Origin: Physcomitrium patens | Taxonomy: Eukaryota; Streptophyta; Bryopsida; Funariales; Funariaceae | Assembly (NCBI RefSeq): GCF_000002425.4 | Contig: NC_037273.1 | Location: forward strand, 10,816,639-10,880,638 | Reading direction: 5' to 3' | Length of the DNA: 64,000 nt | Shown: positions 1 through 11,640 of the stretch, piece by piece | Position numbering within the stretch: the stretch's first letter is position 1 | How the letters are laid out: each line of letters opens with the position of its first letter | The notes under the pieces: model-generated | Databases searched by the model: none | What the model was told of the DNA's origin: nothing | Seen by the model: only the letters and a program-made list of their open reading frames with translations | Position numbers and translations under genes: made by a program

Positions 1-213
1 TCAAAATAGATGAGTCAATAGCAACATCAATTGAAACTCTATGATGCCGAGATCTTGAAACTGGAGGCTCAAGTCCATGAATTGGGAAAATATAATGAAG
101 ATCTCTCAAACCAGTTGAAGAAGGAATCAATGGATGGATTGGAGGAGGAGGAAGATTTTAATTTAGAACCAGAATCGATAGAATCCACATTAGATAATAT
201 AGCAAATGATTAA
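1..213 (+). pseudogene. Ath1-a extra ORF, C-terminal coiled-coil end
   Basis: The window opens inside the last part of an open frame that ends with TAA at 211-213. It encodes a heptad-rich segment (LEAQVHELGKYNEDL) followed by an acidic tail. It aligns with the end of the ORF at 13115-14667 (LESQVHELGALNEDL), so it is the 3' end of the same extra ORF in another copy of the family. A TAG at 20-22 sits where the relative has a glutamine codon. The rest of the element lies left of the window. Role unknown; only a coiled coil can be seen. Confidence 0.7.
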
Positions 214-241
214 TTGGATAGGTTAGAGGAAATAGTAATTT

Positions 242-1064
242 TGTAGAGTTTTGTTTAGTTTTTAGATAGGTAACAATTGTGTATTTGTGAGGACGCTGCA
301 TAGATAGGAGTGGAGCTATGTAAAATAGATATTAGTTTGTTTCTGTAAGATATTGGTAAAATAGACTAATAGTCCGTAGAATAGTCAATTCAAGAAGATG
401 GATGATTAACTTAGTTATTAAAAGTAATTAATTACAAGATTACGGTTAAAATCTGGGAATAGGGAGTAAGTATATAGGAGTTGTAGAAGTTAGTCTGAGT
501 GCCAGACTGTGATAGTCATGAGTCGAGGTAAGCTTGGTACTACCTCCTTGTTTCTTTATTTCTTTGTTGTTGAAAAGTAATGGATAGTTTTTGAATACTA
601 AAAAGTAAGTTTATAGAATAAATCAGAGATTGATTTATGAGTTATTGATTATGTAATTACAGCATTAAGTGATTGAATTATATGAGGAGTTATTTAAAGA
701 TTATGATTGTTGTTTATTGAAATTTGTGTGTGTTTCAACAGAGGAAGTTTGTGATTATAAAAATTATGTGAATTCAGATTGGTTGGAATGAAGTCTGTTA
801 TTTTTGGTATTGGATGGAAATCATTGTATTTTGAGAGGTCTTTTCAAAGTACAGGGTTGCATACTGTTGTTATTAGTTGATGAAGGAATATTGTTACTAG
901 GAGAAAGCATTGTAGTATTTCTTAGTATTTTAGTAGTTCGGAATACGATTCATTGTGTGATCCTAATAAGTAAAACTCATGCACTTAGTCTTTCCATGTG
1001 TTTGAATTCTCCTATACAAGTTTATTCTGAAAAAAATTATAAAATAAGTAAAACAATAATGACA
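242..1064 (+). repeat. 3' LTR of Ath1-a
   Basis: This LTR starts TGTAGA and ends CA. It aligns over its length with 5679-6454: both hold a block reading AAGCTTGGT(A/G)CTAC and an end block with CTATACA(A/G)GTTTATTCTG, then AATAAGTAAAAC. A purine-rich stretch at about 224-235 precedes it and may be the polypurine tract. No primer-binding site follows, as expected for a 3' LTR. The 123-codon open frame at 804-1175 is a chance frame crossing the LTR end. Confidence 0.75.
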
Positions 1065-1200
1065 ACTGTCTTAAGAATGAAGAGCAAACCACAAAATTGG
1101 ACATCATCATCTAACAGCTATCAAAAAGAAGGAAGCAAATTCACTCCTTGTGGAAATTTTAGGTGGTTGATATAGTGAATAAAGAAGTCAGTCTGTGGAT
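1065..1200. other. Unassigned spacer between Ath1-a LTR and Chr1-a
   Basis: Short stretch with no clear match to the corresponding 3' end of Chr1-b. It may be a diverged part of Chr1-a or older host DNA. Nothing else is supported. Confidence 0.4.
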
Positions 1201-1402
1201 TCTTCGTCGTCATGGTGTAGGTGGTTCTTCATCTCGGGGTCGCCTTCGTGAGCTAGTTGGTTGAGATAATCTGATTGGTATAGTATCTATCTCTTGGCTA
1301 TCCATATCAGAAGACCAAACTATGGCTACTGAAAAAATTCTATTTTATCTTGGAAAAAATAACTACATCAACTACGAATTTTGGTGGTGCTCTTTTCCTT
1401 TC

Positions 1403-2640
1403 TTATATTCTTAGGTGAGCAAGCTTCAGAAGGAAGCTATCGTTGAACCGGCTTAGGTTTATGAGGATGTTGTTGATGAAACTCTTGTACCTTTTGCAGC
1501 GCATTGGCAAGATTTTCAGCTGGCTCCTACATTTGCTCATTAATGTCGTAGCCGCACCAATAAACAAGATACTCCAACTTCCCCACCTTTGCCGTGAATC
1601 CAGTATCTTTTTAACCTCGTATTCCTCATGGTTCTCGATTTCAATACTAGGAGGCGGACATTGTACTCTTCCAGGAAAAGATGACTCTCGATAAGGCTCT
1701 AACAGAGAAACATGAAAGACTGGATGTACCTTCATAGAAGCCAATAACTCTAGACGATATGCCACTGGATTGATTTGCTTCTGGATGATAAATGGTCCCA
1801 ATCTTCGATAGTCCAACTTATCACATAGTCGCTTGGTCTTGATATTTCGTCGAAGAAGCCATGCTTTATCTCTAATTTTGAAAGTAGGTGCTTGATTCCG
1901 AAATCTATCTGCAGACACCTTGTAGGATTCTTGAGTGGATTGTAATTGAAAATTCAACGTATTTTGAAGCTCTGATAGTTGTTTCACAAATCCTTCAACT
2001 ACTGGATTGTTATTTGTTGACGGACTCAATAAATCAAGCTTCGGATGATATCCATAGTTGAAAAAAAATAGTGTGTATTGAGTCGACGTATGGAGGGTGT
2101 TGTTATATGCAAACTCGACTAACGACAGATATGTGGTCCAATCGTCTTGCTGATAGTTGATGCTGCATCGTAAGTATTGTTCCAAGACTTGGTTCACCCG
2201 TTCCGTTTGACCATCAATTTGAGGATGAAAAGCCAAAGAAAGCTTGATATCCACCTTCAGTATCTCAAAGAGAGGTCTCCAAAACTTTGATACAAACAGG
2301 ATTCCTTGATCTGATATGATATCATCTGGTAGTCCATGATATCGATACACATTATTGAGAAAGAGCCTTGCTATGACTTCATTGGACGATGTCTTCTTGC
2401 AAAGAACAAAGTGCGCCATCTTTGTAAGCCGATTTATCACGACAAAGATGCTGTCAAATGAATTCGATGATGGAAGGTCCGTAATAAAGTCCATGGAAAC
2501 TGAAGACCATGGTCGACGTGGAATCAGCAATGGCTGTAGGAGTCCATAAGGGCGATGTCGAGGATTCTTGGATCTTGAATAGATGTTGCAGGAGAGGACA
2601 AAATCTTTCACATCCTTCTACATTTGGGGCCACCAAAAAT
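1403..2640 (-). pseudogene. Chr1-a integrase and chromodomain region
   Basis: The 402-codon minus-strand frame (2611-1403) holds an integrase core with SMDFITDLP (first Asp), IISDQGILF (second Asp) and DGQTERVNQ (Glu), the D,D-35-E triad. After the core come the C-terminal module (GPFIIQKQ) and the stretch HPVFHVSLLEPYRES typical of chromoviruses, then the start of a chromodomain (EEYEVKKILDSRQRWG). The frame then shifts: the copy at 48994-50160 continues with YLVYWCGYDIN, whereas here the rest is read out of frame. The HHCC finger lies just upstream in a broken stretch. The enzyme would insert cDNA, and the chromodomain would steer it to marked chromatin. Decayed. Confidence 0.88.
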
Positions 2641-3615
2641 CTTGAGAAATAAGCTCCAAGGTCTTGTTGAATCCAAAATATCCCGAAGCTGGAAAATCGT
2701 GGCGAGATTAAAGAACTCAGAGTCGTATTGGTCCTTTTGGAATATTTAACCGCTCCTCAAAGTATAAAAGATCTCCCTCCACCTTAAATTTGTCATCATT
2801 TGCACGCTGCTTAATATCAATGGCTACTCAATCTTCAATGGTCACGGCACGTACCTGATTCAAGAAGTCAGCATCAATTGACACAATAGTAGCGTAAAAC
2901 TGAAATTGCTCTGGCTTCAACAATGTCGTACATTGTTGATCAAACGCTGCTTCTCCAACCTTTGGTACAAGATACGATCTCCTCGATAAGGCATCAGATA
3001 GTCCTTACTGCTTTCCAGGTCGATAGTGATAACAAAATCGAATCTAGATAGTAACATACTCTACCGAGCTTGACGTCAATTTAAAACTCGAGCCGACATG
3101 AAATACTCCAAATTCTTGTGATCTGTGTATACGGTCATTGGGTATGCAGCTCCTTCAAAAAAGTGATGCCATTCTTGGAAAGAATCCACTATAGCAAGAA
3201 GTTCCTTATCATGGATCTCATAATTGATTTCAGCAGCAAAGAACTTTCAAGAATAGAATGCAACCAGATGGAGCTTCTTGTCTTCTCTCATTTGTGAAAG
3301 TACAGCTCCCAAAGCAAAATCCGAAGCATCAATTTCTAAATAAAAGGCCTTTGTAAAATCTGGATGTACTAAAATTGGAGCCGTAGTAAATACAATTTTT
3401 AGATCTTGAAATACCTTCTCCGCTAGAGGTCCCCATTCTAGCTTATCCTTGCATGTCAACCAAGTGACAGGAGCAGCAATTTGAGAGTAATTCTTGATGA
3501 AGATCCGATAGAAGTTGGCAAAGCCAAGAAAGCATTGTACATCTCTCACCGTCTTCGGAACCTCCCAAGACACGATTGCTTCCACCTTCTTGGGGTCCAT
3601 CTTCAAGCCTTCCGT
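2641..3615 (-). pseudogene. Chr1-a reverse transcriptase C-terminus and RNase H
   Basis: The minus-strand frame 3642-3247 encodes the RT connection (CFLGFANFYRIFIKNYSQ) and the start of RNase H (YLEIDASDFALGAVLSQ, with the first catalytic Asp). Downstream, decayed sequence continues RNase H and the linker to integrase; the intact reading is in the 47963-48660 copy. The upstream edge at 3615 is an insertion point: the next codons of the same protein resume at 23181 on the minus strand. The first residues of the open frame near 3642 belong to the inserted LTR, not to pol. Confidence 0.85.
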
Positions 3616-4884
3616 TGTCATGTTATAACACGAGTATACCATGAAAATATAAAGTAAGGGGATTTTTATTAATATTCATTTACCTCGAATATTCGGAGTA
3701 ACGAGCAACTCCAGTGCAAATACTGAGAGGCCAGGTTCAGTCACCCAGTTACAGTCAGCCGGGGCATACTGAAATGCTCCGTTCGATTCCAGTAACGGGA
3801 GTCAGCAAAAAGAGAAAGGACCAATTCAATACGACGGGTGAGCCTGGTTCGAAGAGCCAATTGGATCCAATTTCAAGACATCTAATCCAGGTCCTCTTAT
3901 CCAATATGAGACCTGAATTGGTCGGGCAACCCAATGTAGTCTAATTATGGAAAAATCCAGGTCTTACTATGGGCCTCAACCAATCTAACGTGAAGGACCA
4001 ATTTGATCCAATTACGGGAACATCCGGATCTTACTACTAGACTCTTACCCAATATGAGACCTGAATTGGTCGGGCGACTCAATGTGGTCCTGATTACGGG
4101 GCTCCGATTCTGTTTCTGGCTGTTCCGTCCTTTGTGCCGTTTCGGGAACGTCCTTTTGGTGAAAGGATCTCTTAAAGGTAAAAATGGAGGAGAAAGCTCT
4201 GACAGCGAGAGTCAATTTTGGATCCAAGCTCTGAAGGCGGGAGCCAATTTCGGATCTAAGATGGAAGATTGAAGAAATTCAGAATTAAAGTTAAGAAATA
4301 GGGAGGAGAGAGAATAATTTTTAGGGGGGTTTTGAAGGATCGAGAGAGATAGTTTCATGCTTCGGGCGGGGAAAGAAGACAGAGAATTGGGTTTTATTTT
4401 CTTCATAGGATTTTGCAAAGAGTGAGGCAATCATTGCTGAAGTCAGTGTTGTAATGGTGAATCGGGATTTTTAATGAAGTGGGTTTGATTACTCTTGACT
4501 GTTTTTGTGAAATCGAGTTACGTTTGTGATGAAGAATTAAAAAGATGTCTATAGGATTGAGTATGCAGAGTGAATAAAATTTATTGGGTTAATCTAACAA
4601 GACAATCAGTAGATGAATGGTCGTGAGTATAAAGCGGTATCGGAGATTAGCAGATCGGGTTGTTCGGGGTTCTCTGTAATGTCTAGAGACCTACCGGCTG
4701 GGACAAAAAAGATTTCGGCGAGCAGTCGAAGGACATCCATATAGATTTATGGTATATTCTTGCAATCATTTGAATTCCAACAATCAAAAATCAATAGACT
4801 GCTTGAATATTAGTGAATCTCCATACTACCTTCTACAGCCAGACGCCTAACACGTTCTCGAGTAAGAAAGCACATAATACAACA
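3616..4884 (+). repeat. Gyp1 LTR 1 (5' LTR of Gyp1-a)
   Basis: About 1.27 kb. It begins TGTCATGTTATAACACGAG and ends AATACAACA, near-inverted ends shared with the other Gyp1 LTRs (14668, 21899, 44307). It contains two diverged copies of a roughly 130-bp unit centred on CCAATATGAGACCTGAATTG, and short repeats of the form GAGCCAATTTCGGATC near 4207-4262. A primer-binding-like TGGTGAATCC follows at 4889. Confidence 0.88.
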
Positions 4885-4960
4885 TAAGTGGTGAATCCAA
4901 CGTGAAAGCTTGAGGTGGAAGGTATTGGATTTCATTTGATTTTATTTTTATTTTTATTTT

Positions 4961-5678
4961 ATGAAAAATGAAAACAAAAATTTTGAAGGATTGTTGGGAG
5001 GAGTTTCTGGTGGGGATTCTTCTAAAGGACAAGGTATGCACATGGATCCATCTATTGCTAGTATGTTTCAAGCCTTCTCATTATCAATACAGCAATAAGA
5101 AAGTAATGATCGAAAGGAAGCTTTGGCAACCAAAGCATTGCAAGCAGTGGTCAATAAAATTGATCAATTTGATGGAAGGAATATTTCAAGGTATTTAAGA
5201 TGTTATGTTGGTGAAATGGAATTAAATCGAGTTTCTGAGAAGAAAATGGTTGAATTATTTGGACTTGCCACAATACCAAAGATAAGAGACCATATTACAT
5301 CGATTACGGATCGTTATGGGAATTCATGGGAGGTTTTTTCACATGCATTGAAAGACAAATATTTCTTGAAAGATGTTGATCGCGTTACTAAGAAGTTGTT
5401 TCTGGAATGGATTGAACGGCCTAATAAGAATTTGCAAGCAATAGAGCTACTAAGGGAATTTGAGAGGCAGTACTCTCAATTATCGAAGGTAGAAAAATTG
5501 ACATTGGAGCCGAACAAAGTTGATCTATTTCTTCAAGCTGCTAATGGAGAATTACAAGAGAAATTAGAACCCCTTCTTGAAGAGAAAGAAGAAGATGAAG
5601 GATTGACAACAAAGTGGAAGAACATTGAAGATGTAGTGGGGTTGCTTACGAAAAGAGAAAGGAGGAAGGATAGGAGCA
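4961..5678 (+). pseudogene. Gyp1-a gag, 5' part only
   Basis: The frame starts ATGAAAAATGAAAAC at 4961 and is closely similar to the gag of Gyp1-b at 16005. A TAA near 5096 falls in the polyglutamine stretch, where the other copy has CAG/CAA. The capsid-like part follows (FDGRNISRYLRCYVGEMELN, WIERPNKNLQ, ELLREFERQYSQ). The sequence stops at RRKDRS, exactly where the Ath1-b LTR begins (TGTAGA at 5679); Gyp1-b continues there with NIPKTVQAPK. The zinc knuckle and pol are missing on this side. Confidence 0.85.
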
Positions 5679-6454
5679 TGTAGAATAAGTAATTATTTGC
5701 TGATTTGTAGATACTTAGTTTATAGTGTAAACAGGGATAGATGACTGTTGGAAAGGTAGTTCAGTAGTTAAAATGGATGAATAGTTAGGAAAAGTAGTTT
5801 TCATTAGAGATGTAGCAATTGGTATCTTGTGGTAGGATAAGGAGGATGAGAGAGAGGAAGAAACTGCCATTACTATGATAGTATGAGCCGGGATAAGCTT
5901 GGTGCTACGTCTTTTCTTTTGTTGTTATGTTCTTTGAAATAAGAGTATTGAGAGTTTCTGAATATTGTGAAGTGAATCATAGAATGAAAGTGTGATTGAA
6001 ATTATATGTTATTGAATGAGAAGAAGAGAGATTGAATGCTGAAATCTGAATGTAGTTCAGCAGAAAGAGTGAATCTGTGGTTGAGTGAAACAGTGTAATG
6101 TGAATGGTAGTTATGTGTGAAGAATTCCAGTAATTGGAATGAGGGTAATTGTGTGCTGAAGCTGTGATGTTGCAGTATTACAGTTGGAGATTATAAGAGT
6201 GAAGATATATTGGTGGAAATAACAGTTATTGGTATGACTGAATTGTTGTAAGGAAGAGATTGATAAGATGAAAGGAGAGATTATAGTTTCTTTATGTCCT
6301 TAGACAATGGAAATAGAGACGATACATTGGAGGTAATTAATTGTGTGACCCTAACGTGAACGCTTAAGCAACTAGTCACTCCTCGTGTTCGAATTCCCCT
6401 ATACAGGTTTATTCTGGGAGGTTTCTTTCGGAATAAGTAAAACGAGCAATCTCA
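5679..6454 (+). repeat. 5' LTR of Ath1-b
   Basis: Starts TGTAGA immediately after the broken gag codon series and ends AATCTCA, 3 nt before the primer-binding site. It aligns with 242-1064 (shared blocks AAGCTTGGT and GTTTATTCTG). The left flank, GAGCA (5674-5678), would be the target duplication; its partner has been deleted. Confidence 0.8.
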
Positions 6455-6457
6455 TTT

Positions 6458-6472
6458 TGGCGCCGCTGCCGG
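6458..6472 (+). promoter_or_regulatory. Primer-binding site, tRNA-Asp type
   Basis: TGGCGCCGCTGCCGG lies 3 nt after the LTR. Plant tRNA-Asp ends in CCGGCAACGGCG plus CCA, whose complement is TGGCGCCGTTGCCGG, so 14 of 15 positions fit. This primer type is known from Athila-like elements. Confidence 0.8.
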
Positions 6473-6530
6473 AGAGTGATAATAGCTTTGAGTGTTAAGA
6501 ATTAATTACAAATGTGTGAGAAAATGGACA

Positions 6531-9023
6531 ATGGAAGATAATTTTAGTAGTGTTTGAAGAAAGATTAGGGTTAATAAGAACAAGAGCATTGCATCGAGGA
6601 AATTAAATCAGTTGAGAGAAAGGCAGGGAAGAGCTCAAGGAAGGAACTTGCATAGAGAGGAGCAAGAACGTAATCTTAAAAGGAAGCATCGATAGAATTG
6701 GATTAAACCATGGTTGCAAGCTTGTCGGCGCATTCAAACATATCAAGAATTGGACAGACTGTTAATTCTGCAGTCTTATGTACCGTTAGAAAAACTGCCA
6801 AGAGCACTCGCGGGAAATTTTTTTAACAATTTAGTGGAAATCTTGAGGCCGTTAACTGAAAGAGAAGGAGGCATAGAAGTATTTGGTACTGCATTGGGTA
6901 ATTTTGCAGTAGGGGGTACCGTTGACACGAGCAATAGGGGCTGTGCAGATTGGCATGAATTGGTCGCCAATAAAGGCAATTATATCGTATTTCAAAATCT
7001 GACTTTTTCACCTGCAAGTCAACCAACAAAACTATTTGCGAACAATAACAATAAAACAAGGACTGTTGAGAGCTCGGTAATTAGAGTAAGAGAAAGCAGA
7101 GATTATTTTAAAACAAATTTCAGAGGAATAGAAAATTCAATGGCGGCAGGAGGACCAGCCGTTTCGATTGTAGTTCAAATGGGTATCTTGGGCGATCGTA
7201 CGACTAGCGTTGCACCATTACCTACTTTTCGTGGTTTGCCAGGTGCAGACCCAGATCAACATTTGTCTCAATTCTTGACGGCATGTGTAGCCAATAATGG
7301 AAGGACAGAAGACATTTGGCTGAGATGGTTATCAGCGACACTAAAAGACACAGCATTCGAGTGGTATAACTGCCAACCTGTAGGTCAATTTATCAATTGG
7401 GAGGCATTGAAAACGGCATTTTTAGCCCATTTTCGACCAATTGGTTTTGAAGAACGTCTTCGAGAAAGATTAATGAACAACAGAATGGTATCAGGGGAAG
7501 CGGTACAGTCATATTATGGTCGTGTAGCAGATATACTTTGGAAATGGCCAAATAACCAAATGTCAGAATCGTTTGTGTTGTCCATATTGGTTAATGGATT
7601 ACACCCACCAGAATTGAAGATGTTTGTAAAGGAGGCCCAATCAGCTACCATTGCAGCATCTCTTGAATGAGTAAAAGTACGGGAGGAATGTCATTACGAC
7701 CAGCACTTAACCGTTGGCGCCACGATGATTCCATCTCAAGGCGGTTATCAAATGACAAATTGGAATGATGCATCGGAAAGTTATCCGAGAAGGAGTGATT
7801 ATGGTACAATTCCACAAGGAATAGTGAATGCCGTTCTATTGCAGGCTGTATTACCATCATCGTCACAACCGTATGTGCCTTATTCCGCATATCAAAAACC
7901 AATACCTATGAAGGAATTGACCAATGAATTGGTATCAAGGGATCCCAATGAGTCATTGCTGTTAACATTAACAAAGAAAATGGATGAATTGGTTGTAAAT
8001 CTGGCCAAGGATAAAGAAAAAAGGCATAAACCAACCAATATGCGACCCAATGTTTGGTGTAGCAATTATAAGGGACAATGTCATTTGGTAACCGAATGTT
8101 CTTCACTACCCCAAATGATGGTTCTATGTACCTTTTGTGGGGGTAAGCATACCACTGCCAATTGTTAGAACTTAAGGAAACAACAACAAGTCGGACAACA
8201 GACCATGAGTCAACCAACTTCGTGGGATGTAAATCAAGTACAAACGAATAATAGGTTCGGTTGGAATGGAAATCGAGTGAATAAACAAAACAGAAATTAT
8301 TCCAATTTTTAAAACTCTGAATTTCACCAAGAAGGTGTATCCAATACCCATGGCTTGGGACTGAATCAGCAAGGATATCATCAATATTCAACCATGCAGA
8401 AGCCAATGCCAGAATCTACAGTACCAATGGGTCAACCAGGATCCTTCACTCAACCGACATGGAATAGACCGAGCCATTATATACTAGTAGAGACACCCAA
8501 TATCCCTGAAGGAGCTAGCAGAAGACCACTTCGTTGCTATCGGTGCAGACAAATTGGACATTATGCGAGTGAATGTCCTAATCTAAGAGCAAGTGATGAT
8601 TATGCCCGAATATGTAAAAATTGTAAGCAGTCTGGTCATACTTATTAGTAGTGCAACGCGGCATTTAATTATAATAACCGTGACCAGCAGATGCAAATAA
8701 GCTAGCCGGCGGAGGACAAAGGTCCTGTTCAATGGGACTCACCAGTACATCGCATCAAGGTGGTGAACGCAGTGCTTACCAAGGGCCAACAAAAAGGCAA
8801 GAATCCAATTCAGGACCTGGATGATTCAATCGAAGTAACAACAGTAGCGCCGTCCATGAGGCGAACCGAATCAATACCAGTATTGGACCGTATTCCAATA
8901 TTGGGACCTCAATAAGACAGGGAACCCAATTCAGTTTCACGTGCCAATTTTTCGGGGACATCAAGATCAATTCCAAATGACCCCGTCCCAATACCCGCAC
9001 AACCCAATATAAGCTCGTACTTA
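6531..9023 (+). pseudogene. Ath1-b gag (nucleocapsid/capsid part of gag-pol)
   Basis: The frame opens at ATG 6531 (MEDNFSSV) and stays in the same phase to the end of pol. A retrotransposon gag capsid-like region is visible around 7170-7670 (WLRWLSATLKDTAFEWYNC, then LRERLMNNRMVSGEAVQSY). Zinc-knuckle motifs follow: a damaged one (CSNYKGQCHLVTEC), CTFCGGKHTTANC, the canonical CYRCRQIGHYASEC, and CKNCKQSGHTY whose last Cys lies beyond two TAG codons (8646-8651). In-frame stops lie at about 6552, 6693, 7668, 8166, 8310, 8646, 8649, 8700 and 8912, each one transition away from Gln, Arg or Trp codons. Gag would form the particle and bind the RNA. A TTG-initiated 318-codon frame starting at 6714 is only part of this. 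Confidence 0.85.
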
Positions 9024-11640
9024 TTGAAGGAACCTTTAGTGGTCGAAGAGTCGACTAAGAGGAAGGAATTGCTGCCGAACAAAGTCAAAACGAAACCAAT
9101 GAAACGCAAAAGAGCATTGGGAGTTACTCTCAATATGCAACCCTACGACATTTTGAAGGATTTAGATGTTATCCAACCTTCAATTACAATGAAGCAACTT
9201 TTGGCTGTAGCACCGGAATGTCGATCAACATTGAATTCAGCGTTAATATGGCAGAGATCCCGCACTAAAGAAATATATGAAGTTAGCTTAAACCCAGATC
9301 CGGGAGCACCAACAATCAATATATCAATCGATGGAGTTTTAATTCCAGGGATACAAGTCGATGGTGGCTCCAGTGTGAATTTAATGAACGTTGATACAAT
9401 GGAAGACTTGGATCTTAAGCAATTGCTCCCTACGACATTAGTCTTGCGAATGGCAGATCATAGTCGGGATAAGCCGATGGGAATCTTACGCGATATTGCC
9501 ACTGTAATCGTGGGATTGACATACAAAATTGACTATGTTGTATTTCGGTTACAGAGTTCTACGTTATCGTATCCCATTTTATTGGGCAGACCTTAGTTGT
9601 ATCAAGTCAAGGCTAAAAACGATTGGGGCCGTGGCACATTGACAATTGGAAAAGGCAGTGACCAGATTGTTCTACAAATGTACCCGGTACAATATCACGG
9701 AGAAACCCCATTGCCCGAATCAGAATTTACATCGGATAACGAGAGTCACTCGATTGAGGAAGATGACGATGCTATAGTTTCACCGCAATTTGGGGCAGGT
9801 CAAATCCCTTCAACAACCAAGGACAGAGTCTACCAATGTGGTGGCCCCGGTGAATATTTATTGCATCAGGAGGATGCCTCTAACTCGGATCATGTTATTA
9901 CTGAATGGATGACCCGATATGATGTCAATTATGTGAGTGCAATGCGGTCAGACATGAGTCACCAGCAGTTGCAGTCTCCTTCGCACGACGACGGGCCAAC
10001 AAGTGATTTTAAATCGGTGGCTGTGGAAGAACCTGTTTTCCAGACTCTGAACTTAGGCACCCCTGACGCGCCCCAGAATATAAAGATATACAAGGGTATT
10101 CAAGGTAACGAATTGAGTCAGTGGAAAGCATTCTTCCTCTGGCATAAATCATCCTTTGCTTGGATGTATGCAGATCTGAAGGATATTCCAGAAACGGTGT
10201 GTGAACATCGTATTACATTGGTTCCGGATGCTACACAAGTTCGTCAAAGACAACACCGTCTCAACCCAAAATATTCCTTGATGGTAAAGGAGGAATTGGA
10301 CAAATTATTGCGCGTGGAATTCATTTATCCGGTTTCGTATAGCGAATGGGTCTCACCAATGGTAATGGTACCTAAGAAAAATGGAAAGATTAGAATCTGT
10401 CAAGATTTTCGAAAACTCAATGCTGCTACCAAGAAGGACTATTTTCCTCTACCTTTTACGGACAGTATATTGGATGCCGTAGCAGGACACGAATGTTATT
10501 CATTTCTGGATGGTTTTTTGGGTTACAATCAAGTCAAAATTGCCAAGGAAGATCAGTCCAAGACTACTTTTACGACAAATTGGGGTACATTTGCATACAA
10601 AGTAATGCCATTTGGATTATGTAATGCACGAGCCACATTTCAAAGAGTGATGACACAGGCCTTTCAAGATTATTTACGAGTGTCAATGGAAATATTCTTA
10701 GATGATTTTTGCACGTTCAGTACGACAGCCGATCATTTGAACTACCTGGGACGATGTTTGGACCAATGCGATAAGTACGATATATCGTTGAATTCAGAGA
10801 AGTGTCAATTTGGGGTCCCCTCTGGAAGACTCTTGGGCCACATAGTGTCCAGCCGCGGTATTGCTACGGACCCAGATAAAGTAACTCGAATATTGGCTTT
10901 ACCAAAGCCAGAAACGGTGTCAGAAGTACGTGGCTTTGTGGGCCATGTCAACTATTATCGGTATTTTATTCACTCTTTTGCGGTACTATGTCAGCCATTG
11001 ACAAATTTGCTAAAGAAACCACTATTGGATGGATCTAGTCCCATTTGGACGGCAGAATGAAGTGTTGCCTTTGAGGCCTTAAAGCAAAAATTGGTGTCTG
11101 CACCAATATTGGTTGCTCCATGCTGGACGAAACCATTTCAGGTTTATGTCGATGCATCCAACGTCGCGATTGGATCAATATTGAGTCAGAAGGATGACAA
11201 TAACCGTGATCATCCAATATATTTTGCGAGTCGACAATTGGTTATGGCCGAACGCAATTATAATACTATCGAGCGAGAAGCCCTCGACATGATTTATTCT
11301 ATATAGAAATTCTGCCATTATCTACTGGGCTACCCGTTTGTGTTCCACGTTGATCATGATGCGCTTAAGTATATGATAAATTAATCCCAATTGAGTGGAC
11401 GAATTTCTCACTAGGTATTACTTCTCCAGGAATTCAATTTTACAATTAATGTTCGCCTTGGTAAGACACATGCCAATGCAGATCACTTGTCTCGTTTATC
11501 TAATATACTGGGTAATGAGCCGATAAACGACGTCCTTCTGGATGCACAATTATTCGCTGTGGAGGTTATTACACCCGAATATGGTGACCTGATCCAATAT
11601 CTCACATTTTAGAGTTTTTTAATTTCTTATAATGAAAAAT
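9024..11640 (+). pseudogene. Ath1-b protease, reverse transcriptase and RNase H
   Basis: Protease: IQVDGGSSVNLMN (about 9350-9390), an aspartic site written D-G-G-S rather than D-S/T-G. A TAG at 9594 interrupts the conserved ILLGRP(W)LYQ end and is a Trp-to-stop change. RT: ICQDFRKLNAATKKDYFPLP, MPFGLCNARATFQRVM and the catalytic IFLDDF (F-L-D-D form), then the thumb (RGFVGHVNYYRYFI). RNase H: FQVYVDASNVAIGSILSQ and NYNTIEREALD. Stops at 11058 (TGA), 11304, about 11382, 11409 and 11610. The frame is the same as gag and integrase throughout. Copies RNA into DNA; dead here. Confidence 0.9.

Noticed and set aside
804-1175. 123-codon open frame
   Set aside because: It crosses the end of the Ath1-a LTR (1064) and resembles nothing; a chance frame.
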